Part shown: one piece after another, positions 46,418 through 57,807 of the stretch
Layout: each line of letters opens with the position of its first letter
How positions within the stretch are numbered: the first letter of the stretch is position 1
NCBI GenBank assembly: GCA_035771175.1
Contig: CM069594.1
Coordinates: 10,354,620-10,418,619 of the forward strand
Direction of reading: 5' to 3'
Origin: Paratinospora sagittata
Taxonomy: Eukaryota > Streptophyta > Magnoliopsida > Ranunculales > Menispermaceae
DNA: 64,000 bases
Position numbers and translations under genes: made by a program
Notes under the pieces: model-generated
Told to the model about the DNA's origin: nothing
Databases searched by the model: none
Seen by the model: the letters and a program-made list of their open reading frames with translations, nothing else

Positions 46418-49400
46418 TGATCGTGAATTGCAAGTATATGATTGTCAAGTTATAATAGTCTCAAGGTGAGCTGGGTATCGTCCACAGAGATAGTAAATTT
46501 AACTATTAAAAAATGACCAAAACTACTAAGATCTTGATTTTATCTAGGTGATCAAATTTGATGATTAATGTGCTGAAAATTAAAATAACTAAAATTAAAA
46601 CTAAACTAAGCAATTAAACTGAGATTTAGAGAAAAACAATGGATAAAGATGATTAGAGAGTTGATTTCACTATGTTGCTTTATATGGGTATCAAAAGATA
46701 ATGTCGTTGATTCAATTCTTAAGTTTATAAATCATGAATTCTCATTTGTTCAAACCCTTCTCTCGAATGAAAATTCAAACACCTATACTTCAATTACTAA
46801 TTCCCTCTCTCGAATGTAAATTAGTAATTAAAGCATGCATTAAGATCTAAGATTCAATTTAAATAATTTCAAAGGGGTTGTAGGTCTCTCGACTCGATTC
46901 AAACTCCCTAGGTTGCAATTCACTTGTTCAAATTCAAAAACACCTCTCTTGAGTGTAAGAATTCGAATCCAAAATCATCCCACAAGTGGTCAACAAGTTG
47001 CAAGCATTAAGTATGAAAAATTACAAATAAACCAATCAAATTGCTCAACAACACATAAACAATGAAAATCAACCCATATAACTCAACATAGATCAATCAA
47101 CTTCTATAATAAAAATTTAGCTCATATTTAAATCCATGGTTACAAGATAGAGAATGAAAAAAGACATCATGAGAGCAAGTTTAAGTAGACTAGAGATAAA
47201 GGAAAACCCCCTTTTACAAGTAGAAACTCCTTCTTCCTCCACAAAATCCTACAAATCCTCCTTCTTCAACCTCTTTCTTGCCTCCTTTTCTCAACCCTAA
47301 CCCTAATTAGTTACTATCTAATGTTCTAGAATGAGATCTCTTCTCCTAGTAAAACCCTAAAATGAGTTATATACATCCAACGGGTGAAAAGACATAAAAG
47401 GGCGTTAAAAATAGTCAAAAATCATGCACTTTCGCAATTCTGGGTCGCTGGCGCCACAGCGCCCAGTCTCAGACTTCACCACCACCATTTCTGCATCTGG
47501 ACGCCGCGACGCCCAGTTACGACTTTTGCACAGTTTTGTGTTGTGCTTAGTGTTGTGGACTTGGCCAATTTTTTGAATTTTTGGACTTGTTTTCTTCATT
47601 TTGTCTTTACTTTTTGTACATGTCTTTGGCCTCATTTCAACACCATTTGAGCATTATTTCCACCACTTTAAACTCCGTAGTTATCTACAAAACAAAGTGT
47701 AAACAAGTGTTGTCACACCCCGCCCGGACGCGCCTAAACTTGCGGTACACTCTCGGACGGGGCGCGCATTTGGAACAATAACAATGGTAACAACAGAGTG
47801 CGCAGCGGAAATATAGTATACACAGTACAAATCTGATTTCATATAATTCAGAATACTTTTGTACATAAAATGGTCAAGGGAACATACTCCCAAAATCCCC
47901 AATGAATCATACAAAGGGTACAAAATGTGGGCCCCATAACCTGCACCCAGTCCACCCTAATTTCCTGTGAAAGATTTGATAATAATGGAGTGAGCTTAAC
48001 GCGCTCAGTGGGTAAATAGTGCATGAGTATAACAATTAATAAAGCATACTTCAATATCAAATATCTTAAATACACATGTGAGCATCATAATCAATTAATA
48101 TGTATGTATGCATGACACCGTCTCGTAATGGTTTGATGAACGTACATCGCCTGAATTCACGTACAGGAACGATGCTCTGGATTCACGTACTGATGTCCCT
48201 TCCCGGGTGTAGCCGGGTTCTCATGTACGTCCCTCTCCAGAGAAATGTAATGAATAGCGAGCAATGTTCCTAACTATTCTATGAGTCATAAACCATATAC
48301 GTCCCTAGGTGGTGATATGTATGATGCCAATGCATGAACTGGTCTAGTCTACTGGTCTGGTCTTTTCTTTGACATTTAGACTGACTTTGGCAACGTCTGG
48401 TGATCCTTATCAAGGTCGGTATCACGACGTGCAAGATTAGAACATTCGGTATTACTGTATAAGCTGATAGCTTTCAATAAGACCAACTAGATCAGTCCCC
48501 AGTTGAGAGGTGAGACACAAGGTCTGCTTAAATACCAATCGCCTATAGCAGCCCGCTACCTCCCGTTCACTATTTAAACTTACTAAGGACAAGACCGAGT
48601 CTAGTTGAGTCAGATTGACCACAAATCCGGCATTATAACAGTATAATACGTGAATTCCAAGTGTACAGGCATAAGTACAACAGTATAAACATTATATGAC
48701 ATAATGCAATGTAAATGAACAGTAGACATAATAATAATTGAATGTAAACTTTAATAAAAGTTATAAAACACGCAAACCTATGTTTCGTTCCCCACCTTCA
48801 GATAAAAACTTCTTCTTTCAGATCTGCCGCTTTCCTCTGGACAGAACTTCGTTGCACCGCACCGAGAGTCTCAAACAGAGAGTCTCAAAACTAAAAACTC
48901 AGAATGAGTGGAAAAGAGAAGAAATTCACAAGAGAAGGTGATTTGGTGTGAGGAATGAGATATGATGAGGGTTTCTTATATAGAGGTTTTTTGCGCCTAA
49001 ACGTTCTGGCATGCTCCTGAACGTTCGGGCATGCATTGAGCCTGAACGTTCTGTCATGCGCCTGAACGCGCCTGAACATTCTGTCATGCGCCCGAACGTA
49101 CTGTCATGCGCCTGAACGTTCGGGTATGCGCCTGAACGTTCTGTCATTCGCCTGAACGTTCTGGCATGCCCAAATAGTTATTTTTTTTTCTGAAATACAG
49201 GGTATTACAAGTGTAAATTCTATGAAATTGATCAAAGTATTAACTAAAATGAAATGCACTCAAAGTATGTGACTTCTATGATATTAACAAGTATCGAAAT
49301 GTCATTTATTCATGACAAAAATCTATAAAAAACCTAAGATAAAGCCTAAATGAACCTAAAACAACTAAATATGCAATTGAAGCAAAAATATCTAAAAACT

Positions 49401-49465
49401 AAGCAAATACACCTAAAAGTCTATCAAATTATCACGCAAACTAACTACTAAAACTCGACTTATCA
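46418..49465 (-). repeat. F 5' LTR, split by a solo Tekay-like LTR
   Basis: Minus strand TGATAAGTCGAGTTTTAG (49465) to TTCACGATCA (46418). About 1.54 kb without the solo LTR at 47711-49209. Closely matches the 3' LTR. A TATA-like GTATATAACTC lies near 47370 on the minus strand. The junction AAACAAGTGT / AGTGTAAATTC is the target duplication of the solo LTR. Confidence 0.9.
47711..49209 (-). repeat. Solo LTR of the Tekay-like family inside F 5' LTR
   Basis: Same ends as the A and B LTRs, flanked by AGTGT (47706-47710 and 49210-49214). 1499 bp with eight or nine 20-bp units (48993-49168) and CTATATAAG at 48983-48975. The F 3' LTR (AAACAAGTGTAAATTC at about 9335) shows the empty site, so the insertion occurred after F integrated. 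Confidence 0.95.
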
Positions 49466-50205
49466 AAATGTTTCCCTTTGGACCATGTATATTTTTCTGG
49501 CCCTTTTGATTTTTGTGGGACTTGTTTTTAGAAATATCTTTTTCCACAACATTTACCTTGGAGATCATTTAATTTGATTCAATTTCTTTTCATTTTTTTT
49601 ATTTATTTTCCTCCTTAAGTTAAAGTCTTGTAAGCAGACCGCACCATGTCTTTCCTTTAATGTTTCAAAATATTTTTGAATTCCTTTTAAGATGGTGGTG
49701 TTATTTCAATTATTGATGCTACCTAAAATCCTTCATTAATAACCATGCCTTTAGTAAGAATTTCACAGATAATAACCTAGAGCTTTTTGATTTGAGAAAT
49801 CACAGATTGAGAATCTTCCATTTTGAAATCCAAAAAATGATCCACAACACATTTCTTTGTGTTGGCACTTTCTAATTTATACTTTTTGTCTAAAAGATCT
49901 CACAGTTTCTTAGCACTATCAATTCGAAGTAAAGATTGTACAGAACATTGTCCAACTAATTCAAGATTGTACAGAACATTGTATGTCTCTTTTTCTTTGT
50001 ACGATCAGTTTCTTGATCATCCAAAAGAGAAAAAGATCCTCTGTGAGGATATGCAACAGTCGTAATGTATCAAATAAAACAACATTTTTTGCTATCAAGT
50101 TTTAAAATTTTGGCTTGTGAATTTCTTAGGTTTCTCGCTATGGACAGAGTTAGTAATGGGTATAGGCTCTGGTTTTATAGAATCAACAAGGTTGGAAGAA
50201 GACAT
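49466..50205 (-). pseudogene. K: copia gag
   Basis: ATG at 50205: MSSSNLVDSIKPEPIPITNS, HSEKPKKFTSQNFKT, then *QKMLFYL (copia KFxGxNFKRWQQKMLFYL). It continues LDKKYKLESANTKKCVVDHF, LDFKMEDSQSVISQI and ASIIEITPPS*KEFKNILKH, the conserved order of the copia gag core. Several stops. The sequence GATTGTACAGAACATTGT is duplicated near 49935 and 49963. The zinc knuckle follows at 8040 across F. Confidence 0.8.
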
Positions 50206-50506
50206 GACAAAAGAAAGGCCTTTTTGTTTTAGATTAGGTGTGTTCATTAACCTGACAAACCAGATTAACCCGACCAACCCAACCCGAACTAATTAAAAGT
50301 GATAGTTAGTACTTTATATTTATCATTTTTACTATAGTCATGTACTATAATTGAGTTTTGCAAAATACTATAATGAAAATAACATGAAAGAAATTACCTT
50401 AATTAGTATTATGCCAATAGTATTTGACTTAAAAATAATTTTATAAATGATATTTAAAATTTAAAAATTGAGTAGATCATTCAATTCTATTATTATTGTC
50501 ACACCC

Positions 50507-51836
50507 CATCCGGACGCGCCTAGACCGGCAGAACATTCGTAGGTGGGGCGCGATGCAGTTACAACAGAAATCAAATGCGCAGGAACACAATTAAGGGACA
50601 ATTAAATCCAATAATATATTTTTGGCTCAAAATTTAGGCGGTCTAGTGACCGCCAAATCAAGGGAATGTGCTACCCAAAATCTCCCTAATTAATTATGCA
50701 ATTAAGATAGTTACAAACACGAGGGCTCATGCTATGCCCAAGTCCACCTTAGGAGCCTAAAAAATGATTAACAACAGGATGAGCCATCGCCCAGTGGGTG
50801 AAACAGATATTCCCTGGATTATAGCAATTTATAAAGAAAACATCATAATCATAATCATCAGATAATCACAACACAACATCATTGATAGTGTACAATATCA
50901 CAACAAATAAATATCCATAACACTGTCTCATAAAGGTTTATGACCGAGTATCGTCTTGGGTTCACGTATAGATGTCCATCTCTAGGGTGACTGGTCCTGG
51001 GTTCACATTGTACGTCCATCTCTAGGGAGAATATCAATAAGTGGGCGCTTATGCACCAGTAACAGTCCATAAGTCACGTACTACTTGCGTCCCTAGTTGG
51101 TTTATATCCATGTATAATAATTATGCATATGCAGGTCCAGTTTCAAATTTATATTGGACTTGATTTGGGTAGCGTCTGGTGATGCCTATCAAGATCGGCC
51201 TCACCACGTGCATCATCAAGACGTCTAGTGTTATCTATACAAAGTGAATAGCTCTCAATAGAACCAACCAGACTAGTCCCCATGTTGAGAGACGGGGTCA
51301 CGAGGTCTTCTAGAACAGCAAGTTGCCTCCCATTCACTATTTAAAGTTACTGAGGAAAAAATTGAGTTTGGCTAATTAAATCAAACGCTAATTCAGCAGA
51401 ATAACAATATAATACATAGACTTCAAGTGTCAAGGTATAAACATGACTGGTACAATCTAAGTGAACATTATACATAATAATGCAGTCTAAGAGAATACCA
51501 GACAAAATGATAAATGAGTGAAAACTTTATAAAAAGTCATAAGACATGAAAACCTATGTTTTGTTCCCACCTTCAATTGCACGTTTTCCTAGGTTGGTGT
51601 TTTTTTCCAAGAACAACAACTCCGCACCAAAAATAAAGAGAGTCTCTAAGAGAAAGTGTCTCAAATGAGGTGAGAGAAAACTTTAAAGAGGGGAGGAAAA
51701 TAGCCTTAAGGGGGGAGAAGGGATGGCGAAAATGAGGGGAGGGGCCCCTTTTTATAAGGGTTCAAGAGTCAGAGCCAGAGCGTTCTAGCAGCACCAATAT
51801 TTTTTATTTTTTTTAGTGTAAATCGAGGGTGTTACA
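50507..51836 (-). repeat. D 3' LTR (1330 bp)
   Basis: Minus strand TGTAACACCCTCGATTTACAC to GGGTGTGACA. It keeps the family blocks (TTATAAAAAGGGGCCCC promoter region at about 51757-51745, GAGACTCTCTTT, TCAACTCAAT-type spacers, CACTGGGCGATGGCTCATCC) but lacks the 20-bp minisatellite. Confidence 0.88.
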
Positions 51837-51849
51837 CTCTACCCCCCTT
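51837..51849 (-). other. D polypurine tract
   Basis: AAGGGGGGTAGAG on the minus strand, adjacent to the LTR, identical to A and B. Confidence 0.9.
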
Positions 51850-51875
51850 AATGGAATTTTTCTCTTGAAATTCAG

Positions 51876-52406
51876 TCAGATATCGTGATTGTTGTCTCCC
51901 ATAGAGTCGAAGCTTAATCTCCGGTCTTTCTGAACTGGCTCAGGATTTGGGTGGTAAGATCCCTGAACTATACTTTGACCTGTTGAATTTTTGGCATCGT
52001 CGAAGAATGGAGAACAGATCGAGTCGAAATCATCTTCAGAGGGTTTTGATGATTGGATGAGAGACAGTGGTGTTGGTCTCTGAGGGATATTAAACTTCAA
52101 CGGTGGTGGTAGTTGTGGTACACTTTTACGTGTCGTTGCACGAATTCTCCCACCTGGTAGCCATGGTAGAAGGTCCTGCCAGGGATGAGGGAATGGAATT
52201 GTTTGGAACAGGTGCCGGCGGATGGCTTCTTCATTTGGTACCCGAGGACGCTCGACTGAAGGGGATCTCAATCGTTGTGGAGGGGATTGTTGTGATCATG
52301 TTGAGTAAGAGGGATTAGGTTCTCGGCTTGGGGGATCCCTCCACGGTTGCAGAGGAGGCCATTATGAAAACGATGGTCTACTCCTGTCTGTGTTGTTATT
52401 AGACAT
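51876..52406 (-). pseudogene. D: small 3' ORF downstream of integrase, longest version
   Basis: ATG at 52406 to TGA at 51876, 176 codons with two internal stops (a TAA near 52364 and a TGA near 52301, each one C-to-T step from a sense codon). Begins MSNNNTDRSRPSFS. The 131-codon open part runs MRSPSVERPRVPNEEAIRRH, PWQDLLPWLPGGR, PQLPPPLKFN, ..DDFDSICSPFF.., GDNNHDI. Pro/Arg-rich, no membrane segment or signal peptide. The start and end match the A and B remnants. I recognise no family. The position is where some retroelements keep env or accessory genes. Confidence 0.55.
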
Positions 52407-52499
52407 TTGCATGTTTAGTTAATGAGACGAGATGTTAGCATATTATAGAGGACTTTAGATAATTTTATTGACGAGTGAATAATATAATACATCTCATCA

Positions 52500-54197
52500 T
52501 CAATTACTACAAGGAAACAAATTAGGGGTATTTTTGTTTGATTGTTTTTTCTAGTTTCCAAGTTGCTTCATCTATTCCGTGGTGATCCCAAAGTACCTTT
52601 ATTAATGGTATACTACGACGTATTAATTCTTGAGTCTTCCTATCTAGAATTTGTATTGGCTTTTCCTGATACTTGTTTCCTTCCTCGATCTGGACTTCAA
52701 CCAGAGGAATAACATGTGAGGGGTTAGGATGGTACTTCTGTAGCATGAATACATGGAAGACGTCACAAACTCTAGAAATGGATGGGGGAAGGGAGAGTTG
52801 ATAGGCTGATTCTTTAATGCGTTTGATAATCTCAAACGAGCCGATGTATTAAGGAGAGAGCTTCTCTTTGATCCCAAAACTTCTGACACCTCTTGTAGAT
52901 TGGACTTTTAGAAAAACATAGTTCCCAACTTGAAACTCGAGGGGTTGTCTCCGTTTGTCGGCATAACTTTTGTGGCGGCTCTGTACCACACAAAGCTTCT
53001 CTTTGACTAGTTCAATCTTCTCAGAGGTTTCTTGAACTAGTTCTGGCCCAAGCTGAGGTCGATCTGCCATGTCCAACAAACATACCGAAGATCTGCAAGG
53101 GTTATCATAGAAGGCATCATATGGTGCCATTCCAATGTTGGATTGGTAGTTGTTGTTGTAGGAAAACTCAGCCAGGTGCAAATATTTCACCCACCAATCG
53201 TGGAAATCCAATACGCAACATCGTAGCACATCTTCTAGGATCTGGATCAACCGTTCTGACTGCTAGTCAATCTGGGGGTGAAACGTTGTGATCACGGTAA
53301 TCTTTGTGCCCATTTTGTTCTGGATGCTTTGCCAAAAGCGGGATGTGAATTGAGGGTCTCGATCACAAACGATTGTAAGCGGAATGCCATGAAGGCGTAC
53401 AATCTCTTTTTCGTATAATTCTGCTAACTTGGTAGGGTTATCTATAAACTTGATTGGTATAAAGTGTGCAGCCTTTGTAAATCTGTTAATGATAACCCAG
53501 GTAGTGTCTTGGCCCTTTATATTCCGAGGTAGGGCCATGAAAGAGTTCATTGCTATGTTGTCTCACTTCCACTCCCCAATTGGTAAGGGTTGGAGAAGGC
53601 CAGAAGGAAGTCTTCGTTCTGCCTTTAGTTGCTGACATGTGACACAGCGTGCAACAACGTCTGCAATGACCTATTTCATACCTGAGAACTAGAATTGTCG
53701 TTTGACATCCTTGTACATTTTATCTCCCCAAGGATGCATATCGAACTTAGAACAATGCATTTCGGTGAGCATCTCATTTTGCACCTCAAGGTCATTCGGT
53801 ATGCACAAACGTTTCTTGTAGAATAGCGCTCCATCATCAGAGACCGACCAATGAGCGAGGTCTTGTCCACTTCAAAGTAGTTCTCTTTTCTCCATCAATT
53901 CGGGTTTATTAGTCTAAGCTGGGGAGACTTTTCGAATGAGCTCAGAGTTGGCAGTCAATTGGGCGAGTTATGGTGTTCGACCCTCGTCAATGATTTGAAG
54001 GTTATATTCTTCAATCTCAGTAGGCAACTTTTCGATTTCGAAGTGGAGGATGATGGCAGTAACATATGACTTTCTACATAGGGCATCAACCGCAACGTTG
54101 ACTTTTCCCAGATGATACTGTAGTTCAAAGTAATAGTCCTTTAAAAATTTCAGCCATCTTCTTTGGCGGAGGTTGAGGTCTTTTTGAGTATAGATGT
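52500..54197 (-). pseudogene. D: RNase H end, integrase and chromodomain-type C-terminus
   Basis: From the high end: RNase H C-terminus (stops near 54100-53900), KKRLCIPNDLEV-like linker, H2C2 finger around 53760-53640 (stops), integrase core ..FMALPRNIKGQDTTWVIINR (53550), VCDRDPQFTSRFWQSI (second Asp, about 53360), HPQID* then MIQILEDVLRCC (53250). Then SYADKRRQPLEFQVGN, KVQSTRGVRSFGIKEKLSP and MLQKYHPNPSHVIPLVEVQI, ILDRKTQELIRRSIPLIKVL, WDHHGIDEATWKLEKTIKQK ending at 52522. Frame changes near 53255, 52850 and 52750. Inactive. Confidence 0.85.
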
Positions 54198-54283
54198 GAT
54201 TTTTTTAACATGGCTTAATTGAGTTTGTTGGTATTTTTTCATAACCCGAACCAACCCAACCCCTGAACACCCCTATTTTAGAT

Positions 54284-55094
54284 TGTAGGAATGTCAAGAT
54301 TTTACGAGATTGAAAGAAACAACATAGTGGATTTGCACCCCCTGCACGTGTGTATTGCACATGTGTATTTCACGTGTGATGCACCCAATAAAACATTTTT
54401 CCAAAACGATTGGCCCTAGCCCACGAGCCATCATATGTGCACGTGGGCCCAAACATCCCCTCAAGGTTTCAAGTCCTTAATAGATGTTCTAGTATATATG
54501 TAAGTTCCAAGACTTTTGAATTTCCAATGTAGAATTATTAGAGACTATTGAATTTCACATTCAACACAAGTCTTCAATAGTTATATTTTAAACTAATTTC
54601 CTATAATTTCTTTTTCTTTATTCTCAAATCAACTCAATTTAGCTTTCCTCAATTACATGAAATCAACACATGATGTTTTCCTTTTACTTTGTTGTGTACG
54701 GCCTCCATCTAAGGTTAATACGATTGTCATATTTTTTTCTTTTTTACATTATTAGATTTTATTTATGTTATAATTGATGTGACAAAATAATGCATGCGCT
54801 AACTATACGTGAACTATCTTGTGGAACTCCTTTTCTTACTTGGATTTAGTTGTTATAAAGGTATGGAAATATAACCACATTACTAAAATACCTTTATAAT
54901 TTGAATGATACTAACTTTATAATCTTACCTCTGTTTAGTTTTAAGACTTATAATTTGATGTTAAGAAACTAAAACATAGTTAAGTTTAAAACTAAAAGTT
55001 AAAGTAAAAAAATTAAAATTGAAAACTTTAGAAGATAAGGAGGTGTTTTTCCAATTCAATAATTAAGTCTTCATATTCAATTTTCACTCGTATA
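54284..55094. other. Unassigned AT-rich stretch, perhaps K leader or its 5' LTR
   Basis: No convincing ORF. Immediately right of the hAT target duplication, so contiguous with the K gag leader. Contains a palindrome-rich patch (CACGTGTGTATTGCACATGTG, 54345-54365) and CCAAAACGATTGGCCCTAGCC. No primer binding site or LTR repeat was recognised, so the K 5' end could not be placed. It ends at the left edge of copia element E. Confidence 0.4.
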
Positions 55095-55466
55095 TGTTGT
55101 CGGTTCTGGGTTTGCGCCCAACCTAATAAGGAGTTTCAAGATTTTCAAATTGGTGAGTTTACATGTGTAAGACATTAAAAATTAATGAAGAAGCAAAAAT
55201 AAGAAAAAGAAGCAAAGAAAGAAGAGCATAATAACATAGACAATATGAAGAATAAAGAGTTGTTTCTAAGATTTACATTGTGAAATTTGATATTTATATA
55301 TAGAAAATTTACTGACAATTCGATGATTTACATAATAACTAATTAGACACATAGACATCTAAGATTAGAGGGCTCAAATCTATAACTAAATTGCCTTTAG
55401 TTGCCTCAATTATATTTCTTAACTCAACGTCATGAGTGCTATATTTTCATAGTACCTTGTCTAACA
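55095..55466 (-). repeat. E 3' LTR (probable)
   Basis: Minus strand TGTTAGACAAGGTACTATG (55466) to CAGAACCGACAACA (55095): TG..CA ends, 372 bp, starting 15 bp after the pol stop. TATA-like CTATATATAAATA near 55307. No partner LTR in the window, so the boundaries are inferred. Confidence 0.6.
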
Positions 55467-55481
55467 ACCCTCGTCAAAGGT

Positions 55482-56417
55482 CTAAATAAAAAGAGCTTTG
55501 GTCATGATGTCTGTGATTTGGTCTTCAAAGGTGGTGTACCTAAGTAAGAGAGAATTATTAACGACACGTTCACAAATGAAGTGGTAATCAATCTTTACAT
55601 GTGTCGTATGAGCATGCATCAGGCTTAGAGACAAGGTCTTGTGTAGTGGAATTGTTACACAACAAATTAATGGGATGAGAACAAAGAATCTACAACTCAC
55701 ACAAGAGAACTCTACCCAAGTAATCTTAACAACTACATTGTCAAAGCCACAGTACTTGGATTTGACACTAGATTGAGATACAATACAATGCTAGTAGATG
55801 ACCAAGAGAGAAGATTTGGCCTAAGGAATATGGAATGACCATTGGCAACCTCGACAATCATAGGGACAACTTCCCAACCGATTATCGTATAACACAAAAA
55901 AAAAGTAAAAGACTAAATACAATTCATAATTTATAGTGGCGTGAAGATTACACAAGATGCGTTTTATATATAGCTTGCCGGCGAGTGGAGGTGGAGGCAT
56001 GCATGAACATACATACTTTGTTAACAACAAACTTGATGTTTGGACAAGTTATAGTATTATATTGCATTGCACCAACAAGACATTCATAATTGGTGGGATC
56101 TTTAAGAGGATCACCATCATATAGGGACAAGGATGGATCAACAACCATTAGAGTCCAATATGGTTTGCAGTAAGACATCTAAGCATGTTGAATTATGTCA
56201 GAGATATACTTGGATTGCCGAAGATGTAGAGTTGAAAGAGAGGTAAGAACCTTAACACCAAGAAAGTAACTAAGGGTCCCTAAATCCTTGATTGCAAAAA
56301 ATAGAATTAAGATCAGTGATAAGCTATTAAACAATTTAGTTACAAATGTCGATAACTAAATGCCATCCACATACACAAGGACAATGAGTATGATAATAGA
56401 AGTGGCATACAAGAACA
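55482..56417 (-). pseudogene. E: copia RT C-terminus and RNase H end
   Basis: Minus strand from 56417: IILIVLVYVDGI (RT YVDD box with a G for the second D), FAIKDLGTLSYFLGVKVL, RQSKYISDII, CKPYWTLMVV, LSLYDGDPLKDPTNYECL, VGAMQYNTITCPNIKFVVNK and FMHASTSTRR, then a gap and HAHTTHVKIDYHFICERVV and ITDIMTKAL at the stop (55482). Copia order and spacing are clear; the middle of RNase H is missing (about 55705-55940), and several stops are present. Confidence 0.8.
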
Positions 56418-57802
56418 TGTAATACCCTAGGTTTGCAAAAAAAAAAAAAAAATTGTTTAGGCAACCTGCCCTGACGTTCGGGTAGACGTTCAGATGCCAA
56501 ATTCTTTAAATAAACAACTCTCCCCCTCCTCATTTCTCACACCAAAATTACTTCTCCATGTGATTTCCTTTTCTCTCACTCATTTTGAGTTTTTGTCTTC
56601 TCGTTTGAGACTCTCTTTCCGAGACTCTCTGTGCAGTGCAACGCGATTCTGCCCTAGGGAAGGCGCCAAATCCGAAAGGAGTTTTTATCCGAAGGTGGAG
56701 AACAAAACATAGGTTTGTGTGTCTTATAACTTTTATTAAAGTTTACATTCATTTATCATTATGTCTACTATTCATTTACACGGCATTATTGCGTATAATG
56801 TTCATATTGTCATATTTATGCCTGTATATCTGGAATTCAAGTATTACGTTGTTGTTATGTCGGATTAGTGGTCAATCTGGCTCAAGCAGACTCAGTTTTG
56901 TCCTCAGTAACTTTAAATAGTGAACGGGAGGCAGTGTGCTGCTCTAGACGATTGATATTTCAGTAGACCTCGTGTCTCACCTCTCAACTGGAGACTGATT
57001 TAATTGGTCTTATTTGAAAGCTATCAGCTTATATAAGTAATACTGAATATCCTAACCTTGCACGTAGTGATACCGACCCTGATAAGGATCACTAGACGTT
57101 GTCAAATCCAGTCTAAATATTAAGTAAAGACCGGACCAGTTCATGCATTGCATCATACATTGCACCACCTAGGGACGTATGTGGTTTATGATTCATAGAA
57201 TAGTTAGAAGCGATGCTCGCTATTCATTATATTTCTCTAGAGAGGGACGTACAATGAGAACTTGGCTACTCCTGGGGAGGGACATTTGTACGTGAATCCA
57301 GAGCGTCGTTCCTGAGGAGGGACGTACAATGAGAACCCGACTACTCTTGGGGAGGGACATCTGTACGTGAACTCAGGCGATGTACAATCATCAAACCATT
57401 ACAAGACGGTGTCATGCATACATACATATTGAATTGATTACGATGCTCTGATGTGTATTTAAGATATTTGATTATGAAGTTTGCTTTATTAATTGTTATA
57501 TTTACGAACTATTTTACCCACTGAGCGTGTAGCTCACCCCGTTGTTATCCAATTTTTCACAGGAGATTAGGGTGGACTGGGTGCAGGTTTATGGGCTCAC
57601 ATTTTGTACCCTTTGTATTATTCATTGGAGACGTTTGAGAGAATGTTCCCTTAACTATTTCATGTACAAATATATTCTGAAATTAATGAAATCAGACTTG
57701 TACTAACTATGCTTCCGCGCTCTCTGTTATTATTGTTATAATGCATTCGTGCCACGTCCGGAGTGTCCCGCCGGTTTAAGAGCGTCTGGGTGGGGTGTAA
57801 CA
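56418..57802 (+). repeat. C 5' LTR (1385 bp)
   Basis: TGTAATACCCTAGGTTTGC to GGGGTGTAACA. Only about one degenerate unit of the 20-bp repeat (CTGACGTTCGGGTAGACGTTC). Promoter-like CTTTAAATAAA at 56504-56514, then TTGAGACTCTC. It includes the GGGACGTACAATGAGAAC repeats (57243-57330) and CACTGAGCGTGTAGCTCACCC. Confidence 0.93.
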
Positions 57803-57807
57803 TTTAA

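Larger units (their letters stand above)
8058..49465 (-). mobile_element. Element F: Athila-like Ty3/gypsy retrotransposon split by three insertions
   Basis: Two matching LTRs (8058-9586 and 46418-49465), a tRNA-Asp-type primer binding site (46395-46411), a polypurine tract next to the 3' LTR, and a minus-strand gag-PR-RT-RH-IN order define it. About 10.3 kb is its own sequence; solo LTR 47711-49209, element B and element G account for the rest. The gag reading resumes in frame across the B and G target sites, which confirms the nesting. Family marks are gag ..RDYF.PVVN..INANNFELKPAL, protease DLGASINLMPLSV and RT FMDDFSVFG. No clean 5-bp duplication is visible in K around F (AAATG on the right; a GAATG lies a few bases off on the left). 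Confidence 0.88.
1..50226 (-). mobile_element. Element K: degraded Ty1/copia retrotransposon, outermost scaffold, in four pieces
   Basis: Pieces of one minus-strand copia element, read from high to low coordinate: gag (50205-49466), zinc knuckle, protease and RT (8057-6086), then RNase H and 3' end (608-1). The pieces follow in copia domain order across two insertions. The left one is proven by a matching 5-bp target duplication (ATTGA). For the Athila-like insertion F no clean duplication is visible, so that join rests on domain order and orientation. A hAT element (50235-54275) sits just upstream of the gag start. The 3' LTR lies beyond the left window edge and the 5' LTR was not recognised. 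Lineage is probably Tork-like from the gag and protease wording; this is inference. Confidence 0.75.
50507..54197 (-). mobile_element. Element D: 3' half of a divergent Tekay-like chromovirus
   Basis: 3' LTR, polypurine tract, 3' ORF and pol from the RNase H end through the chromodomain, all minus strand. The 5' LTR, ORF1, gag, protease and RT are missing; homology to B stops abruptly at about 54197 (..TATACTCAAAAAGACC). No target duplication can be checked because the 5' end is lost. It is more diverged from A, B and C than they are from each other. Confidence 0.88.
50235..54275. mobile_element. hAT-superfamily element (non-autonomous) enlarged by a Tekay-like insertion
   Basis: Ends TAGGTGTGTTCA / TGAACACCCCTA (one mismatch), flanked by the 8-bp duplication TTTTAGAT (50227-50234 and 54276-54283). 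Subterminal CCAACCC/AACCCGA motifs at both ends, as in the other hAT element. Own sequence is only about 350 bp (50235-50506 and 54198-54275); the remainder is element D. No transposase. Confidence 0.88.
55095..56417 (-). mobile_element. Element E: second Ty1/copia fragment, broken by C
   Basis: Minus strand: RT C-terminus, RNase H end and a 3' LTR of about 372 bp. The rest (5' part) must lie beyond C, outside the window. Distinct from K: different RNase H wording (HAHTTHVKIDYHFI against ACSIVESEFIAK context) and a separate LTR. Confidence 0.75.

Noticed and set aside
50935..51340. Repeated GTACGTCCATCTCTAGGG-like blocks as a separate satellite
   Set aside because: The same blocks occur at the same relative position in every LTR of this family (for example 16150-16270 and 57240-57330); they are ordinary LTR sequence.
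52103..52318. 71-codon plus-strand frame
   Set aside because: Antisense of the D 3' ORF, no supporting features.
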